Notes: generated by a model not told the origin, from the letters alone. A DNA stretch of 64,000 bases from Amycolatopsis sp. CA-126428 (GCF_002904335.1 NZ_PPHF01000139.1:1-64000), one strand, 5' to 3'. Shown: positions 7,669-16,271, counted from the stretch's first letter. A program made the numbers and translations.

Positions 7669-8946
7669 ATGTCCGAGGCGGCTTCAGCCGCACCGCCACG
7701 TGCTTTCGTCCGCACGCTGCTGCGCAGCGGCACTCCCGCGGACCCCGCCGAACCCGTTTCCGACAGCAGCGACCTCACCGCCGTCGGGGAAGCAACGCTC
7801 GCGCGCGCCTCGCGCTACTGGGTTGCCGTGCCGCTGGCGTACCGGGCCGCCGCGTTCGTCAAGGTGTTCATCGGGTTCACCGCCGCGAACGGCGTGCTCG
7901 GGCTCGGGCCGGTGCTCGGCGCCACCCTCTTCGCCGTCGCGGCCAACACCGCCGCCGTCGTCTGGGTGCTGCGTTCGGGCGGCCTGCGGGCCCGTCTCAC
8001 CGGGCGCGCCCTCGGTCTGGACCTTTCCCTCGGCGTGGCCCTCAACTTCGTGGTCGCCATGACCGCCCCGGCCGCGGTGCAGCCGTTCGCCGTCGACGTG
8101 TCCTGGACCTGGCTGGTCGGCTCGGTCGCCATGTGGGCGGGCACGTCCGGGCTGCCCGCGGCGCTGTGGCTGTTCGCGGCGGCTGTCCCGCTCCGGGCCG
8201 CGCTCACGCTCGCCGGCGGCCTGCCCCTGAGCAACCAGCTCGCCCTCACCCGGTCGATCGGCTGCATGGTGGCGCTGGCGGTGGCGATCGTGCTCGCCGT
8301 GGCGATCCTCATCCTGCTCGGCGTCGGCACGCGGTTCGCGGTGGACATCGGGCTGCGGCGCGGACGCGAGGCCGAGCGCCGCCGGACGCGGCGCATCATG
8401 CACGACAGCGTGCTGCAGACCCTCGAAGCACTGGCCATTTCGGCGCCGGGCGACGACGCCCAGGCCGTCACGCGGCTGTCGGAGCTGCGTTCGGTCGCCA
8501 AAGCGGAAGCGGCCGAGCTGCGCCGCCGGATCACCGAGCCCGTGCCGACCGGGCCGACGCGCGGGTTCGCGGTCGAACTCGCCGACGTCGCCACCGAGCT
8601 GGCCCGCGACGGCCTGCGCACCCAGCTCGTCGCCGCGGACTTCGCCGACGACCACAAGGTCTCGCAGGACCGGCGCACCGCGTTGTGCGAGGCGGTCCGG
8701 GAAGCGTTGCGCAACACGGTGAAGCACTCCGGGACGAAGCAGGTCGTGCTCCGCGTGGAGAAACGCGACGGCGGGATCGCGGTGGTGGCCCGCGACCAGG
8801 GCCAGGGCTTCGACGTCGGCGACCGGCCACCGGGCTTCGGCATCAGCCAGTCCATCATCGCCCGGCTGGCCGAGGTCGGCGGGCACGGCACGGTGGACTC
8901 GCAGCCGGGCCGCGGCACCCGCGTCACGATGTGGGTGCCGGGCTGA
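7669..8946 (+). CDS. Orphan NarL-type sensor histidine kinase
   Basis: A 425-residue membrane kinase. About five or six hydrophobic segments lie between residues 60 and 230 (for example VALAVAIVLAVAILILLGVG). A HisKA_3-like box follows (RRIMHDSVLQTLEAL, phospho-accepting His), then a GHKL ATPase domain with EALRNTVKHSG and the glycine-rich DQGQGFDVG...GFGISQSI loops. The ATG at 7669 is preferred over a frame open far upstream, because the segment before it is poor coding sequence overlapping the esterase end. No response regulator is next to it, so its partner lies elsewhere. Confidence 0.85.
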   Translation: MSEAASAAPPRAFVRTLLRSGTPADPAEPVSDSSDLTAVGEATLARASRYWVAVPLAYRAAAFVKVFIGFTAANGVLGLGPVLGATLFAVAANTAAVVWVLRSGGLRARLTGRALGLDLSLGVALNFVVAMTAPAAVQPFAVDVSWTWLVGSVAMWAGTSGLPAALWLFAAAVPLRAALTLAGGLPLSNQLALTRSIGCMVALAVAIVLAVAILILLGVGTRFAVDIGLRRGREAERRRTRRIMHDSVLQTLEALAISAPGDDAQAVTRLSELRSVAKAEAAELRRRITEPVPTGPTRGFAVELADVATELARDGLRTQLVAADFADDHKVSQDRRTALCEAVREALRNTVKHSGTKQVVLRVEKRDGGIAVVARDQGQGFDVGDRPPGFGISQSIIARLAEVGGHGTVDSQPGRGTRVTMWVPG

Positions 8947-8956
8947 ACCCACGCCC

Positions 8957-9313
8957 TCAGGCCACGCGGCGGGCGGCGCGCTCGGCGGCGAGGCTCGCGC
9001 GGCAGGCCGCGGTCAGCCGGGTGGTGGCGGCGCTGCCGCCGTGCCCGCAGCGCGGGCAGGACATCGCCACGGCCAGGGCCAGCTCGTCGACGGCGACGGC
9101 CGGCTCGGTCCGGCAGCCGCGGCACCAGCGGTGCCGGGTGACCGGGCTGACGTGCGCCGGCGAGGCCACGCACTGGTGGATCCACCGGCCGTGCACGTGA
9201 CAGGTCAGCCGGTCGTCGGGCGCGAGCAGGCCCATTTCCTCGGCGTCGTCCTCGGTGGCGAGCAGGACCGGCAGGCTCCGGACCCGGCTCGGGGTGCTGG
9301 TCGTGGCGGTCAT
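8957..9313 (-). CDS. Hypothetical Cys/His-rich zinc-ribbon-like protein
   Basis: A 118-residue protein with metal-ligand-like pairs: CHVHGRWIHQC, then CRGC and CPRCGHGG towards the C-terminus. The family is not recognised. The pattern suggests one or two structural zinc sites and a nucleic-acid or regulatory role, but nothing more can be said. The ATG at 9313 is chosen over one 7 codons upstream because GGAAAGGGGAG precedes it directly. A 26-bp inverted repeat lies immediately upstream. Confidence 0.6.
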   Translation of the reverse strand: MTATTSTPSRVRSLPVLLATEDDAEEMGLLAPDDRLTCHVHGRWIHQCVASPAHVSPVTRHRWCRGCRTEPAVAVDELALAVAMSCPRCGHGGSAATTRLTAACRASLAAERAARRVA

Positions 9314-9340
9314 GGCGCTCCCCTTTCCCTTCACCCGGAC

Positions 9341-9366
9341 GTCGAATCGGCCGGCCCCGATTCGAC
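9341..9366. promoter_or_regulatory. 26-bp inverted repeat before the zinc-ribbon-like gene
   Basis: GTCGAATCGG and CCGATTCGAC flank CCGGCC, 28 bases upstream of the start at 9313 on the minus strand. The spacing fits an operator or a 5'-leader hairpin. Confidence 0.5.
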
Positions 9367-9466
9367 ACCCGGGTGCCGGCCGGCCGGATCCCGGCGGGTC
9401 GGCGCTCTTCCGGCCACTCCCCCGGCTCGGTGAAGATCGCCGGCGGCCCCGGGTGTCGACCGGGGC

Positions 9467-10156
9467 CTAGACCGCGACCGCGAAGGGCACGCGCACCGCC
9501 ACGAAGTCCGGCCGGTGCCGCAGCGCGAAGCCCAGGGAGAGGTAGAGACGGATCGCCGAGGTGTTGCCGGCGGCCGCGTGCATCATCGGGATCTCGCCGC
9601 GCTCGCGGATGCCCGCGGCCACCGCGAGCACCAGCCGCGTCCCGAAGCCCTGGCCGCGGTACGCCGGGTCCGTGCACACCGCGCTGATCTCCGTATAGCC
9701 CGGCGGGTGCAGCCGCTCGCCGGCCATCGCCACGAGCGCGCCGCCGCGCCGGATGCCGAGGTACGTGCCGAGCTCGACGGTCCGCTTCCGGAACGGTCCC
9801 GGCCGCGTCCGCTCGACGAGGTCCAGCATCTCCGGCACGTCCGCGGGGCCGAGCCGCACGGCCTCCGGCTCGGGCGCGGCCGCGACGCCCTCGTCGACCA
9901 GCTGCACACCGGGGATCTCGTCGAGCACCGTCCAGCCGGACGGCGGCCGCGCGGCGGTCGCGGCGAGCACGACGGTCGCCCCCGGCCCGGCCAGCTCGGC
10001 GACGTCCCGCCAATCCTGCTCGCCCGGGTCGTCGGGCAGGGCCAGGAACGGCGCGACGTCCTCCGGGTAGCGCAGGACGCGCCCCCGCCGTTCCGCGAAG
10101 CGGGCGTGCGGACCGGTCAGCGACGCCCAGGCCGGGTTGTCGAGCGGAGAAGCCAT
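9467..10156 (-). CDS. GNAT-family N-acetyltransferase (FR47-like)
   Basis: A 229-residue protein whose C-terminal half is a GNAT fold. The acetyl-CoA pyrophosphate loop is DPAYRGQGFGTRLV (R/QxxGxG/A type), followed by the beta-5/alpha-4 signature NTSAIRLYLSLGF. The N-terminal half (residues 1-110) resembles the FR47-type extension that precedes the acetyltransferase core. The start at 10156 is an ATG near the divergent gene at 10223. The acceptor substrate is unknown; a small amine or a protein N-terminus would be typical for the family. Confidence 0.8.
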   Translation of the reverse strand: MASPLDNPAWASLTGPHARFAERRGRVLRYPEDVAPFLALPDDPGEQDWRDVAELAGPGATVVLAATAARPPSGWTVLDEIPGVQLVDEGVAAAPEPEAVRLGPADVPEMLDLVERTRPGPFRKRTVELGTYLGIRRGGALVAMAGERLHPPGYTEISAVCTDPAYRGQGFGTRLVLAVAAGIRERGEIPMMHAAAGNTSAIRLYLSLGFALRHRPDFVAVRVPFAVAV

Positions 10157-10222
10157 GGCTCCAGCATGCGGAGGCGGGCCGGGTGACCGCCGCCACTCCC
10201 ACATCCTGGGTAGGGTGCGCAC

Positions 10223-10852
10223 GTGGGTTCCCAGGTCCCGGTGTGGATTCCGATCGTCGTCGCGCTGCTCGGCCTCGCCGGGGTGATCTTGACCCAGATC
10301 CTGTCCGGACGGCGGGAGACCCGGCGCATGGCCGAGGAAGCGGCCCGCGAAGAGCGCCGCTGGCAGCGTGAACGCGAGGCCCGCACCCACGAGACCCGCG
10401 CCGAGGCCTACGCCCAGCTGATGGGCGTCCTCGAAGCGTTCGACGGCGTGTTGTTCCAAGCCCGCGCGATCGTCGAGTCGGAGCGCGAACTCGACGAACA
10501 CCAGATCACCGAGCTGCGCGAGGTGCGCAGCGAGGCCCAGCACGCGCTCGGGCCCGTCGTGCTGCACGCGCCGGAGGCGGTCCGGCGGCTGGTCAGCGAC
10601 GCGACGCTGCCCCGGATGCGGCTGGCCATGATGCTGCTGGAGCCCGGCGGCGACCGCACCCGGCTGCGGCCCGCCTGGGAGGCCGGCCAGCGCGGCTACC
10701 GCGTCATGCGCGCCCGGATGCGGGCCGACCTCGGCTTCGACGCCGAACCGGTGGACGAGCTGTACAGTGCTCAGCCGACCGTGGTCAGTTCCTCGTCGGA
10801 GAGCACTTCGGCGCCGGCCGAGACGACCAGCCGGCCGCCGTCGACCCGGTAG
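10223..10852 (+). CDS. Membrane-anchored coiled-coil protein, function unknown
   Basis: 209 residues. A single transmembrane helix (about residues 7-26, VWIPIVVALLGLAGVILTQI) is followed by a strongly charged helix rich in Arg and Glu (residues 29-60) that looks like a coiled coil, then a helical domain. No domain is recognised with confidence. The last 27 residues are Ser/Thr/Pro-rich and run 82 bases antisense into the convergent zinc-ribbon gene, so the tail may be a stop-codon loss extension. GTG start with no obvious ribosome-binding site; it may be leaderless. Confidence 0.6.
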   Translation: MGSQVPVWIPIVVALLGLAGVILTQILSGRRETRRMAEEAAREERRWQREREARTHETRAEAYAQLMGVLEAFDGVLFQARAIVESERELDEHQITELREVRSEAQHALGPVVLHAPEAVRRLVSDATLPRMRLAMMLLEPGGDRTRLRPAWEAGQRGYRVMRARMRADLGFDAEPVDELYSAQPTVVSSSSESTSAPAETTSRPPSTR

Positions 10853-11400
10853 CGGTAGTCGCCGTTCACCGCGACGAAGCCGCCGCCCTCGGCCTGGGCC
10901 GGCAGCATGATGTGCGTGTCGTCGGAGGCGGCCTGGCCGCGGGCCTGGCCGTCGTAGAAGATCCGGCCGTCGGGGGTCCGGCAGATCGTGACGAGGGATT
11001 TCGCGGTCTGCGCCACGAGCAGCGCCGTCCCGGTGCCGCCGGGCAGGTAGCGCGCCGCGTCCCCCGGACACGGCTTGTCCGCCGGCGTCGCCGTGGTCGT
11101 CGGCGGCGTGACGGGCGGGGTGACGCCGTTCGCGGTCGTGACCACGGTCTTGGTGGTCGGCAGCGCGGGCGTCGTGTACTCCGGGTAGGGCCCCGACGCG
11201 GCCGGCGAGGGCCGCGAGTCGCCGCTGAACAGCAGGACCCCGCCCACCGCGGCGCCGGCCACCACCATCAGGGCCAGCAGCACCCACAGAGCCCGCGCGC
11301 GAGCCCGGCCCGGCGCCAGGCCCGCGCAGGTGCCGCAGCGCCGGGCGGCGGGGTCGTTGACCGCGCCGCACTGCGCACACGTCCAGGGAAAACCCGCCAT
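10771..11400 (-). CDS. Zinc-ribbon membrane protein with extracytoplasmic domain
   Basis: 209 residues. An N-terminal RanBP2-like zinc ribbon (CAQCGAVN...CGTCAGL) is followed by one transmembrane helix (about residues 33-54, ALWVLLALMVVAGAAVGGVL), a Pro/Thr-rich linker and an outside domain of about 110 residues containing two Cys. The start at 11400 follows AAGGAGGC. The topology suggests a cytoplasmic zinc finger coupled to an outer sensor or binding domain; the ligand is unknown. Confidence 0.7.
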   Translation of the reverse strand: MAGFPWTCAQCGAVNDPAARRCGTCAGLAPGRARARALWVLLALMVVAGAAVGGVLLFSGDSRPSPAASGPYPEYTTPALPTTKTVVTTANGVTPPVTPPTTTATPADKPCPGDAARYLPGGTGTALLVAQTAKSLVTICRTPDGRIFYDGQARGQAASDDTHIMLPAQAEGGGFVAVNGDYRYRVDGGRLVVSAGAEVLSDEELTTVG

Positions 11401-11481
11401 CGGGCCTCCTTCGGCCCGGCGCCACGCCACGCCGGTCCCTCCATCGTCACCGACGAGGGCACCGGCTGCAACGGCTCGTGG

Positions 11482-11895
11482 CTAGCCGTGCACGACGTTG
11501 ACCATCCACGGGATGCCGAACTTGTCGACGCAGGCGCCGAATTCGTCGCCCCACATCTGCTTTTCGAAGGGAACCGTGACGGTGCCGCCGTCGCTCAGCT
11601 TGTCCCAGTAGCCGCGCAGGTCGTCGGCGTCGTCCCCGCTGAGGCTCACCGAGATGTTGGTGCCCGGGTTGTGCTCCATGCCGGCCGGGGTGTCCGACGC
11701 CATCAGCGTGAAGCCGTTTTCGGCCTCCAGCTGCGCGTGCATGACCTTGTCCGAGTCCGCCCCTTCGGGTGAACCGAATTCTCCGAACGTGTTCAGCGTG
11801 AGCGTGCCGCCGAAGACACCCTTGTAGAACTCCATGGCCTGCCGCGCGTCGTCGCGGAAGCTCAGGTACGGGTTGAGACGAGAAGCCACGGCCAT
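11482..11895 (-). CDS. VOC-superfamily protein (PhnB/glyoxalase-like)
   Basis: A 137-residue beta-alpha-beta-beta-beta protein of the PhnB/3-demethylubiquinone-methyltransferase-like group: LNPYLSFRDDARQAMEFYKGVFGG, then ISVSLSGDDADDLRGYWDKLSDGG, and FGIPWMVN at the C-terminus. These residues are typical of the family. A catalytic role has not been defined for most members. Monocistronic, with GAAGGAGATGGC ahead of the start. Confidence 0.85.
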   Translation of the reverse strand: MAVASRLNPYLSFRDDARQAMEFYKGVFGGTLTLNTFGEFGSPEGADSDKVMHAQLEAENGFTLMASDTPAGMEHNPGTNISVSLSGDDADDLRGYWDKLSDGGTVTVPFEKQMWGDEFGACVDKFGIPWMVNVVHG

Positions 11896-11963
11896 CTCCT
11901 TCGATCGGACGAGAGCAGCATCCTCGCAGAATGCCCGGGCTGCGCCAATCGGCGGATTTTCAG

Positions 11964-12539
11964 TCAGAGCACGAACCGCCGCTGCGCGACGGGTTCCATC
12001 GGCAGGGCGCCGTGCAAGGCGGCCCGGGCACGCAGCTCCAGCGCCCGGTCCAGCGGCCGGGCTCCCGGCGCCGCGGTGTGGAACGTGCCGCGGTCGAACA
12101 GGTACACCAGGGCGAGCTTGCCCTCGCGGCGCCCGGACGTCTCGCCGAATTCGACGGTCGCGAACCGCAGGCAGCCACCGTAACCCGCCCGGGCCAGCCG
12201 GTCCGCGACGTCCACCAGGTCACCGGTCAGCACGCGCAGGTCGCGGTTGCGGCGCCAGCACCGGACCGTCGACCGGCCCTGGAGGTCCTGCGTCACCAGC
12301 GGGTGCACCGGCAGCCGCGCCGAGGTCGCGGCGATCAGCTCCGCCGCGGTCCGGGCCAGCGCGTCCCCGTCCACCTTGAAGTCGACCGTGCCGCCGCCGG
12401 TGGGCGCGAGGCCGAGCGCGGCGCGCATCCGCGGGGCGGCCGCGGCGAGGGTGTAGAGGGACTGCAGGTGCGGGCGGGAGGTCCAGCACCGGACGAGCTT
12501 GCTGTCCAGCAGGGTCACGACGAACGTTCCTATCCTCAT
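11964..12539 (-). CDS. Conserved hypothetical protein
   Basis: 191 residues, no recognised domain. The sequence is mixed alpha/beta without a signal peptide or membrane segment. It has several isolated Cys (RCWTSRP, RCWRRNRD, GGCLRF) and a basic C-terminus. The ATG at 12539 (MRIGTFVV) is favoured because upstream sequence is Ala/Arg-rich and atypical. No clear ribosome-binding site is seen, so the start is uncertain. Confidence 0.5.
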   Translation of the reverse strand: MRIGTFVVTLLDSKLVRCWTSRPHLQSLYTLAAAAPRMRAALGLAPTGGGTVDFKVDGDALARTAAELIAATSARLPVHPLVTQDLQGRSTVRCWRRNRDLRVLTGDLVDVADRLARAGYGGCLRFATVEFGETSGRREGKLALVYLFDRGTFHTAAPGARPLDRALELRARAALHGALPMEPVAQRRFVL

Positions 12540-12738
12540 TTCGGAGGCCGCCGGACCGGGCGCACTGGCAATGTCCACTGTGGACGTCAGACGCGGGGAC
12601 GCGGGACCGGAAAGGACAGCATGCGCCCGCGCCGCCGATTCCGTACCGCGACCGGCCCGCGACGCGGCGAACGGCACCAGCCCGCCGCCGAACGGTCACT
12701 CCGGGTAGGTTCCGCCGATCAGCGGTATCCCTCTCGCC

Positions 12739-13737
12739 TCACGCGGCGGCGATCACCACCTTGCCGAAGTTCTCCCGGCTCCCGAACCGCCGGAAGGCCG
12801 CTCCGGCGTCCTCGAACGAGTGAACGCTGTCGATGACCGGCTCGATGGGCCACACGTCGAGCCACCGCAGCAGGTCTTCGGTGTCCTCGCGGCTGCCGAC
12901 CCAGATCTTCCGCACGGTCGCCCCGCTGCGGAACAGCTCCATGAAGTCGACCGGCGACCCGCTGCGGCCGACGAACCCGACGAGCGCGATCTCGGCGTGG
13001 TGCGTTCCGGCCGCGACCAGCGACTGCGCGAACGTGCCGGGCCCGCCCACCTCGACGATCCGGTCCGCACCCCGCCCGCCGGTGGCGTCGAGCACCGCCT
13101 TGCCCCATTCCAGGGTGGCGACGTAGTCGATCACCGTGTCCGCGCCGAGTCCGGTCAGCTCGGCTGCTTTGGCCGCGCTCGACGTCGTCGCGACCACCCG
13201 CGCCCCGCGCGCCTTCGCCAGCTGCACGGCGAACAGGGAGACGCCGCCGGTGCCGAGGGTCAGCACGACGTCGCCCGGGCGCACGCCGTCGAGCGACGTC
13301 CACGCCGTGACCGCGGCACACGGCAGCGTCGCCCCCTGCTCGAAGGTCAGCGAATCCGGCAGGGCGACGAGCGCCTGCTCCGGGACGGCGCGGTATTCGG
13401 CGAGCCAGCCGTCCCGGCCGTTGCCGTACCCCGCCATCGTGTCCGGCATCCGCCCGGCGATCCAGTCCGGGTGGAAGGCGTTGATCACCCGCTCTCCGCC
13501 GGCGAAGCGCGTGACCCCCTCACCGACGGCCACGACCTCACCGGCGGCGTCCGACACCGGAATCAGGGCCCCACCCCCGGCCCCGGCGGCGAAGTGGTCG
13601 CCGTCGAGGATCAGCAGATCGCGGTAGTTCAGCGACACGGCCCGCACCCGGACGAGCACCTCGCCGCGCCGCGGCTCGGGCGTCGGCTCTTCGCGCTGGG
13701 CCAGGCGGCCGGACCGGGGACGGTAAACGCGCACCAC
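12739..13737 (-). CDS. Zinc-free MDR oxidoreductase (quinone oxidoreductase-like)
   Basis: A 332-residue medium-chain dehydrogenase/reductase with a GroES-like N-terminal half (VLVRVRAVSLNYRDLLILDG) and a Rossmann domain with LTLGTGGVSLFAVQLAKARGARV as nucleotide-binding motif. The Cys/His ligands of catalytic and structural zinc sites are missing, which fits the quinone oxidoreductase or crotonyl-type branch using NAD(P)H. It is divergent from an ArsR regulator 80 bp away, with an operator-like palindrome between them; the ArsR protein probably controls it. Confidence 0.85.
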   Translation of the reverse strand: MVRVYRPRSGRLAQREEPTPEPRRGEVLVRVRAVSLNYRDLLILDGDHFAAGAGGGALIPVSDAAGEVVAVGEGVTRFAGGERVINAFHPDWIAGRMPDTMAGYGNGRDGWLAEYRAVPEQALVALPDSLTFEQGATLPCAAVTAWTSLDGVRPGDVVLTLGTGGVSLFAVQLAKARGARVVATTSSAAKAAELTGLGADTVIDYVATLEWGKAVLDATGGRGADRIVEVGGPGTFAQSLVAAGTHHAEIALVGFVGRSGSPVDFMELFRSGATVRKIWVGSREDTEDLLRWLDVWPIEPVIDSVHSFEDAGAAFRRFGSRENFGKVVIAAA

Positions 13738-13745
13738 GCCTCCTC

Positions 13746-13767
13746 ATGTTAATCAATCGACTAACAT
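13746..13767. promoter_or_regulatory. Operator-like palindrome between MDR and ArsR genes
   Basis: A 22-bp imperfect palindrome with outer arms ATGTTA and TAACAT; 18 of 22 positions are symmetrical. It lies 8 bp upstream of the MDR start codon and 49 bp upstream of the ArsR start, as expected for an ArsR-family site controlling both. Confidence 0.65.
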
Positions 13768-13816
13768 CGACCATGGCACAACGCCGCACCGCCCGGCAAC
13801 CGGGGATACTCGGCGC

Positions 13817-14140
13817 ATGGCCAGCCGCACCGCGACTCCCCTGGACCACCCGGCCCTCGAGGACGTCCCCTTCAGCGCAGCCCTGGAAGCCCTGCGCGAC
13901 CCGCACCGGCTGGCCATGGTCGCCGCCCTCGCCCGGGAACCCGGGCAGTCGTGCGGCGCGATCATGCCGCCGGTCAGCAAGCCCGCCGCGTCCCGGCACT
14001 TCAAGATCCTCCGCGCGGCCGGGCTGCTCCGGCAGTGGGACAGCGGCACGCAGCGGCTGAACGCCCTGCGCCGCGAGGAGTTCGACACCCGCTTCCCCGG
14101 CTTGCTCGACCTCGCTCTCGCCGAAGCCACCCGCGGCTGA
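13817..14140 (+). CDS. ArsR-family transcriptional regulator
   Basis: A 107-residue winged-helix regulator: ALEALRDPHRLAMVAALAREPG (helix 1), then the recognition region PPVSKPAASRHFKILRAAGLL and the wing. No Cys/His metal-site pattern (such as ELCVCDL) is present, so it is more likely a small-molecule or redox sensor than a metal sensor. It is divergent from the MDR gene. Confidence 0.85.
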   Translation: MASRTATPLDHPALEDVPFSAALEALRDPHRLAMVAALAREPGQSCGAIMPPVSKPAASRHFKILRAAGLLRQWDSGTQRLNALRREEFDTRFPGLLDLALAEATRG

Positions 14141-14167
14141 TTCTCCCCTTCCTCGCCAACCAGACAT

Positions 14168-14180
14168 TTAGCGTTGCTAA
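14168..14180. promoter_or_regulatory. Palindrome upstream of marR-ABC operon
   Basis: TTAGCGTTGCTAA: arms TTAGC and GCTAA around GTT, 30 bp before the MarR start. An AT-rich island in GC-rich DNA, consistent with a MarR autoregulatory site over the promoter. Confidence 0.6.
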
Positions 14181-14210
14181 TAGATCTGGGGCAGAGCTAC
14201 CGTCGAGGGC

Positions 14211-14651
14211 ATGACCGAACTCGCCGACCGGCTGCTGGGGGCCGTCCAGGGGATCCGCCGGGTGGTGCGCCGCCGGGTGCGCGCCGACGTGCCGGGCGTG
14301 CCGCTGCCGGGCGCCCAGGTCGAGCTCCTGCGCGTGGTGGCCGACCACCCCGGCATCGGCGTCGCCGCGGCCGCACGCGAGCTGCACTTGGCGAACAACT
14401 CGGTCAGCACGCTGGTGAACCAGCTCGCCGACGCCGGCCTGCTGCGCCGCGAGGCCGATCCCGCCGACCGGCGCGCGGCCCGGCTGGAGGTCACCGCCGC
14501 GGCCGCCGACCGGATGGCGGCCTGGCGCCGCGCCCGCACCGGGCTCGTCGCCGACGCCCTCGCGAAACTGTCCGAAGAGGACACCGCGGCGATCGGCCAG
14601 GCGTTGCCGGCACTGGAAAAGCTCATGGGCATCCTGAAGGAGGAGCCATGA
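14211..14651 (+). CDS. MarR-family regulator of the ABC exporter operon
   Basis: A 146-residue MarR protein. The winged helix-turn-helix is at about residues 45-95 (GVAAAARELHLANNSVSTLVNQLADAGLL, wing READPADRRAARLEVT), flanked by dimerisation helices. Its TGA overlaps the ATG of the ABC ATPase gene, so it is co-transcribed with the exporter. A palindrome lies just upstream. The arrangement suggests ligand-relieved repression of a drug or metabolite efflux pump (inference). Confidence 0.9.
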   Translation: MTELADRLLGAVQGIRRVVRRRVRADVPGVPLPGAQVELLRVVADHPGIGVAAAARELHLANNSVSTLVNQLADAGLLRREADPADRRAARLEVTAAAADRMAAWRRARTGLVADALAKLSEEDTAAIGQALPALEKLMGILKEEP

Positions 14652-15454
14652 CCGACCCCGCGGCGGTGCGCTGCACCGGCCTGAGCCACTCGTTCGGCGC
14701 GACCCGCGCGGTCGACGGCGTCGACCTCGAAATCCACCCGGGCGAGGTGTTCGGCCTGCTCGGCCCGAACGGCGCCGGCAAGACGACCACGCTCCGGATG
14801 ATCACCACCCTGCTGCCGGCCGCCCCGGACCGCATCACGGTCTTCGGCGTCGACGTCGCGCGCCGCCGGATGGCCGTGCGGCGGCTGATCGGCTACGTCC
14901 CGCAGCAGCTGTCCGCCGACAGCGCGCTGACCGGCCGCGAGAACGTCGCCCTGTTCGCCCGGCTCTTCGACGTGCCCCGCCGCGGGCGGGCCGAGCAGGT
15001 GCGGCTCGCCCTCGACCTGGTCGGGCTGGCCGGCGACGCCGACCGCACGGCCAAGACGTACTCCGGCGGCATGATCCGCCGGCTCGAGCTCGCCCAGGCC
15101 CTGGTGAGCTCGCCGCGGCTGCTCATCCTCGACGAGCCGACGATCGGGCTCGACCCGGTCGCGCGGTCGTCGGTGTGGGACCGCATCGCCTCCATCCGCC
15201 GGGCGACCGGCATGACGGTGCTCGTCACCACGCACTACATGGACGAGGCCGAGCAGTACTGCGACCGCGTCGCCCTGATGGACGCCGGCCGGATCCGCGC
15301 GCTGGGCACGCCCGCCGAGCTGGAGGCCGACCTCGGCCCGGAGGCCACGTTGGACGACGTGTTCCGGGCGGTGACCGGGAACCGCCTCGACCACGAAGAA
15401 GGAGGGATCCGCGGTGTCCGTGCCACTCGCCGTACCGCCCGCCGCCTCGGCTGA
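14648..15454 (+). CDS. ABC exporter ATP-binding protein (DrrA-like)
   Basis: A 268-residue ATPase: Walker A LLGPNGAGKTTTLRMI, Q-loop YVPQQLSADS, signature YSGGMIRRLELAQAL, Walker B LLILDEPTIGLDP, and H-loop VTTHYMDEAEQY. It is DrrA-like in length and lacks a long C-terminal domain. The ATG at 14648 overlaps the marR stop. Its last 41 bases overlap the start of the permease gene, an unusually long overlap that gives it a basic tail after the usual end (TGNRLDHEE). Confidence 0.92.
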   Translation: MTDPAAVRCTGLSHSFGATRAVDGVDLEIHPGEVFGLLGPNGAGKTTTLRMITTLLPAAPDRITVFGVDVARRRMAVRRLIGYVPQQLSADSALTGRENVALFARLFDVPRRGRAEQVRLALDLVGLAGDADRTAKTYSGGMIRRLELAQALVSSPRLLILDEPTIGLDPVARSSVWDRIASIRRATGMTVLVTTHYMDEAEQYCDRVALMDAGRIRALGTPAELEADLGPEATLDDVFRAVTGNRLDHEEGGIRGVRATRRTARRLG

Positions 15455-16235
15455 CCCGGGCCCGCTGCGCCGGGTGCGCCTGCTCGGCGCCCGCGTCGGC
15501 GCGATGTGCCTGGTGGAGCTGCAGAAACTGCGCCGCGATCAGACCGAGCTGCTGACCAGGGCGATCCAGCCCGCGTTGTGGCTGCTGATCTTCGGGGAGA
15601 CGTTCACCCGGCTGCGCGCGATCCCGACCGGTTCGACGCCGTACCTCGACTTCCTGGCGCCGGGCATCCTGGCCCAGTCGGCGCTGTTCATCGCGATCTT
15701 CTACGGCATCCAGATCATCTGGGAGCGCGACGCGGGTGTGCTCGCCAAGCTCCTGGTGACCCCGACCCCGCGCGCGGCGCTCGTCGCGGGCAAGGCCTTC
15801 GCCGCCGGGGTCCGCGCGCTCGTCCAGGCGCTGATGGTGCTGATCCTGGCCGCGATCCTCGGCGTCGGGCTGACCGCGAACCCGCTGAAGCTGCTCGCGA
15901 TGGCCGTCGTCCTCGTGCTCGGTTCGGCGTTCTTCTGCTGCCTGTCCATCGTGATCGCCGGGATCGTGCTGTCGCGGGAACGGCTGATGGGCATCGGGCA
16001 GGCGATCACGATGCCGCTGTTCTTCGGGTCGAACGCGCTGTACCCGGTGGACCTGATGCCGCCGTGGCTGAAGGTGCTCAGCCACGTCAACCCGCTGAGC
16101 TACCAGGTCGACGCGCTGCGCGGCCTGCTCATCGGGACCCCGGCCCACCTCGGGACCGACTTCGCCGTGCTGGCCGTGGCGACGGCGGTGGCCGTTTCGG
16201 TCGCCTCGGCCCTGCTCAGCAGGTTGGCCCGGTGA
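15414..16235 (+). CDS. ABC-2 type exporter permease (DrrB-like)
   Basis: A 273-residue inner-membrane protein with six predicted transmembrane segments, including LDFLAPGILAQSALFIAIFYG and the helices around ALVQALMVLILAAILGVGL and MAVVLVLGSAFFCCLSIVIAGI. The ABC-2 signature near the C-terminus is NPLSYQVDALRGLL. It forms the transmembrane half of the exporter with the preceding ATPase. The GTG at 15414 follows GAAGGAGG. Confidence 0.9.
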   Translation: MSVPLAVPPAASADPGPLRRVRLLGARVGAMCLVELQKLRRDQTELLTRAIQPALWLLIFGETFTRLRAIPTGSTPYLDFLAPGILAQSALFIAIFYGIQIIWERDAGVLAKLLVTPTPRAALVAGKAFAAGVRALVQALMVLILAAILGVGLTANPLKLLAMAVVLVLGSAFFCCLSIVIAGIVLSRERLMGIGQAITMPLFFGSNALYPVDLMPPWLKVLSHVNPLSYQVDALRGLLIGTPAHLGTDFAVLAVATAVAVSVASALLSRLAR

Positions 16236-16271
16236 GGGACATGTCTCACCGAACGGAACCTTTATCACCCG

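Noticed and set aside
12573..12585. GTCCACTGTGGAC palindrome, also at 49920-49932 inside a gene
   Set aside because: The same 13-mer lies within coding sequence at the second place and similar TCCACTG strings are scattered, so it looks like a genomic word of this lineage and not a specific operator.
12602..12836. Plus-strand small gene starting at an ATG after AAGGACAGC
   Set aside because: The product is Arg/Pro-rich without motif and runs antisense into the MDR gene; the good ribosome-site match is not enough.
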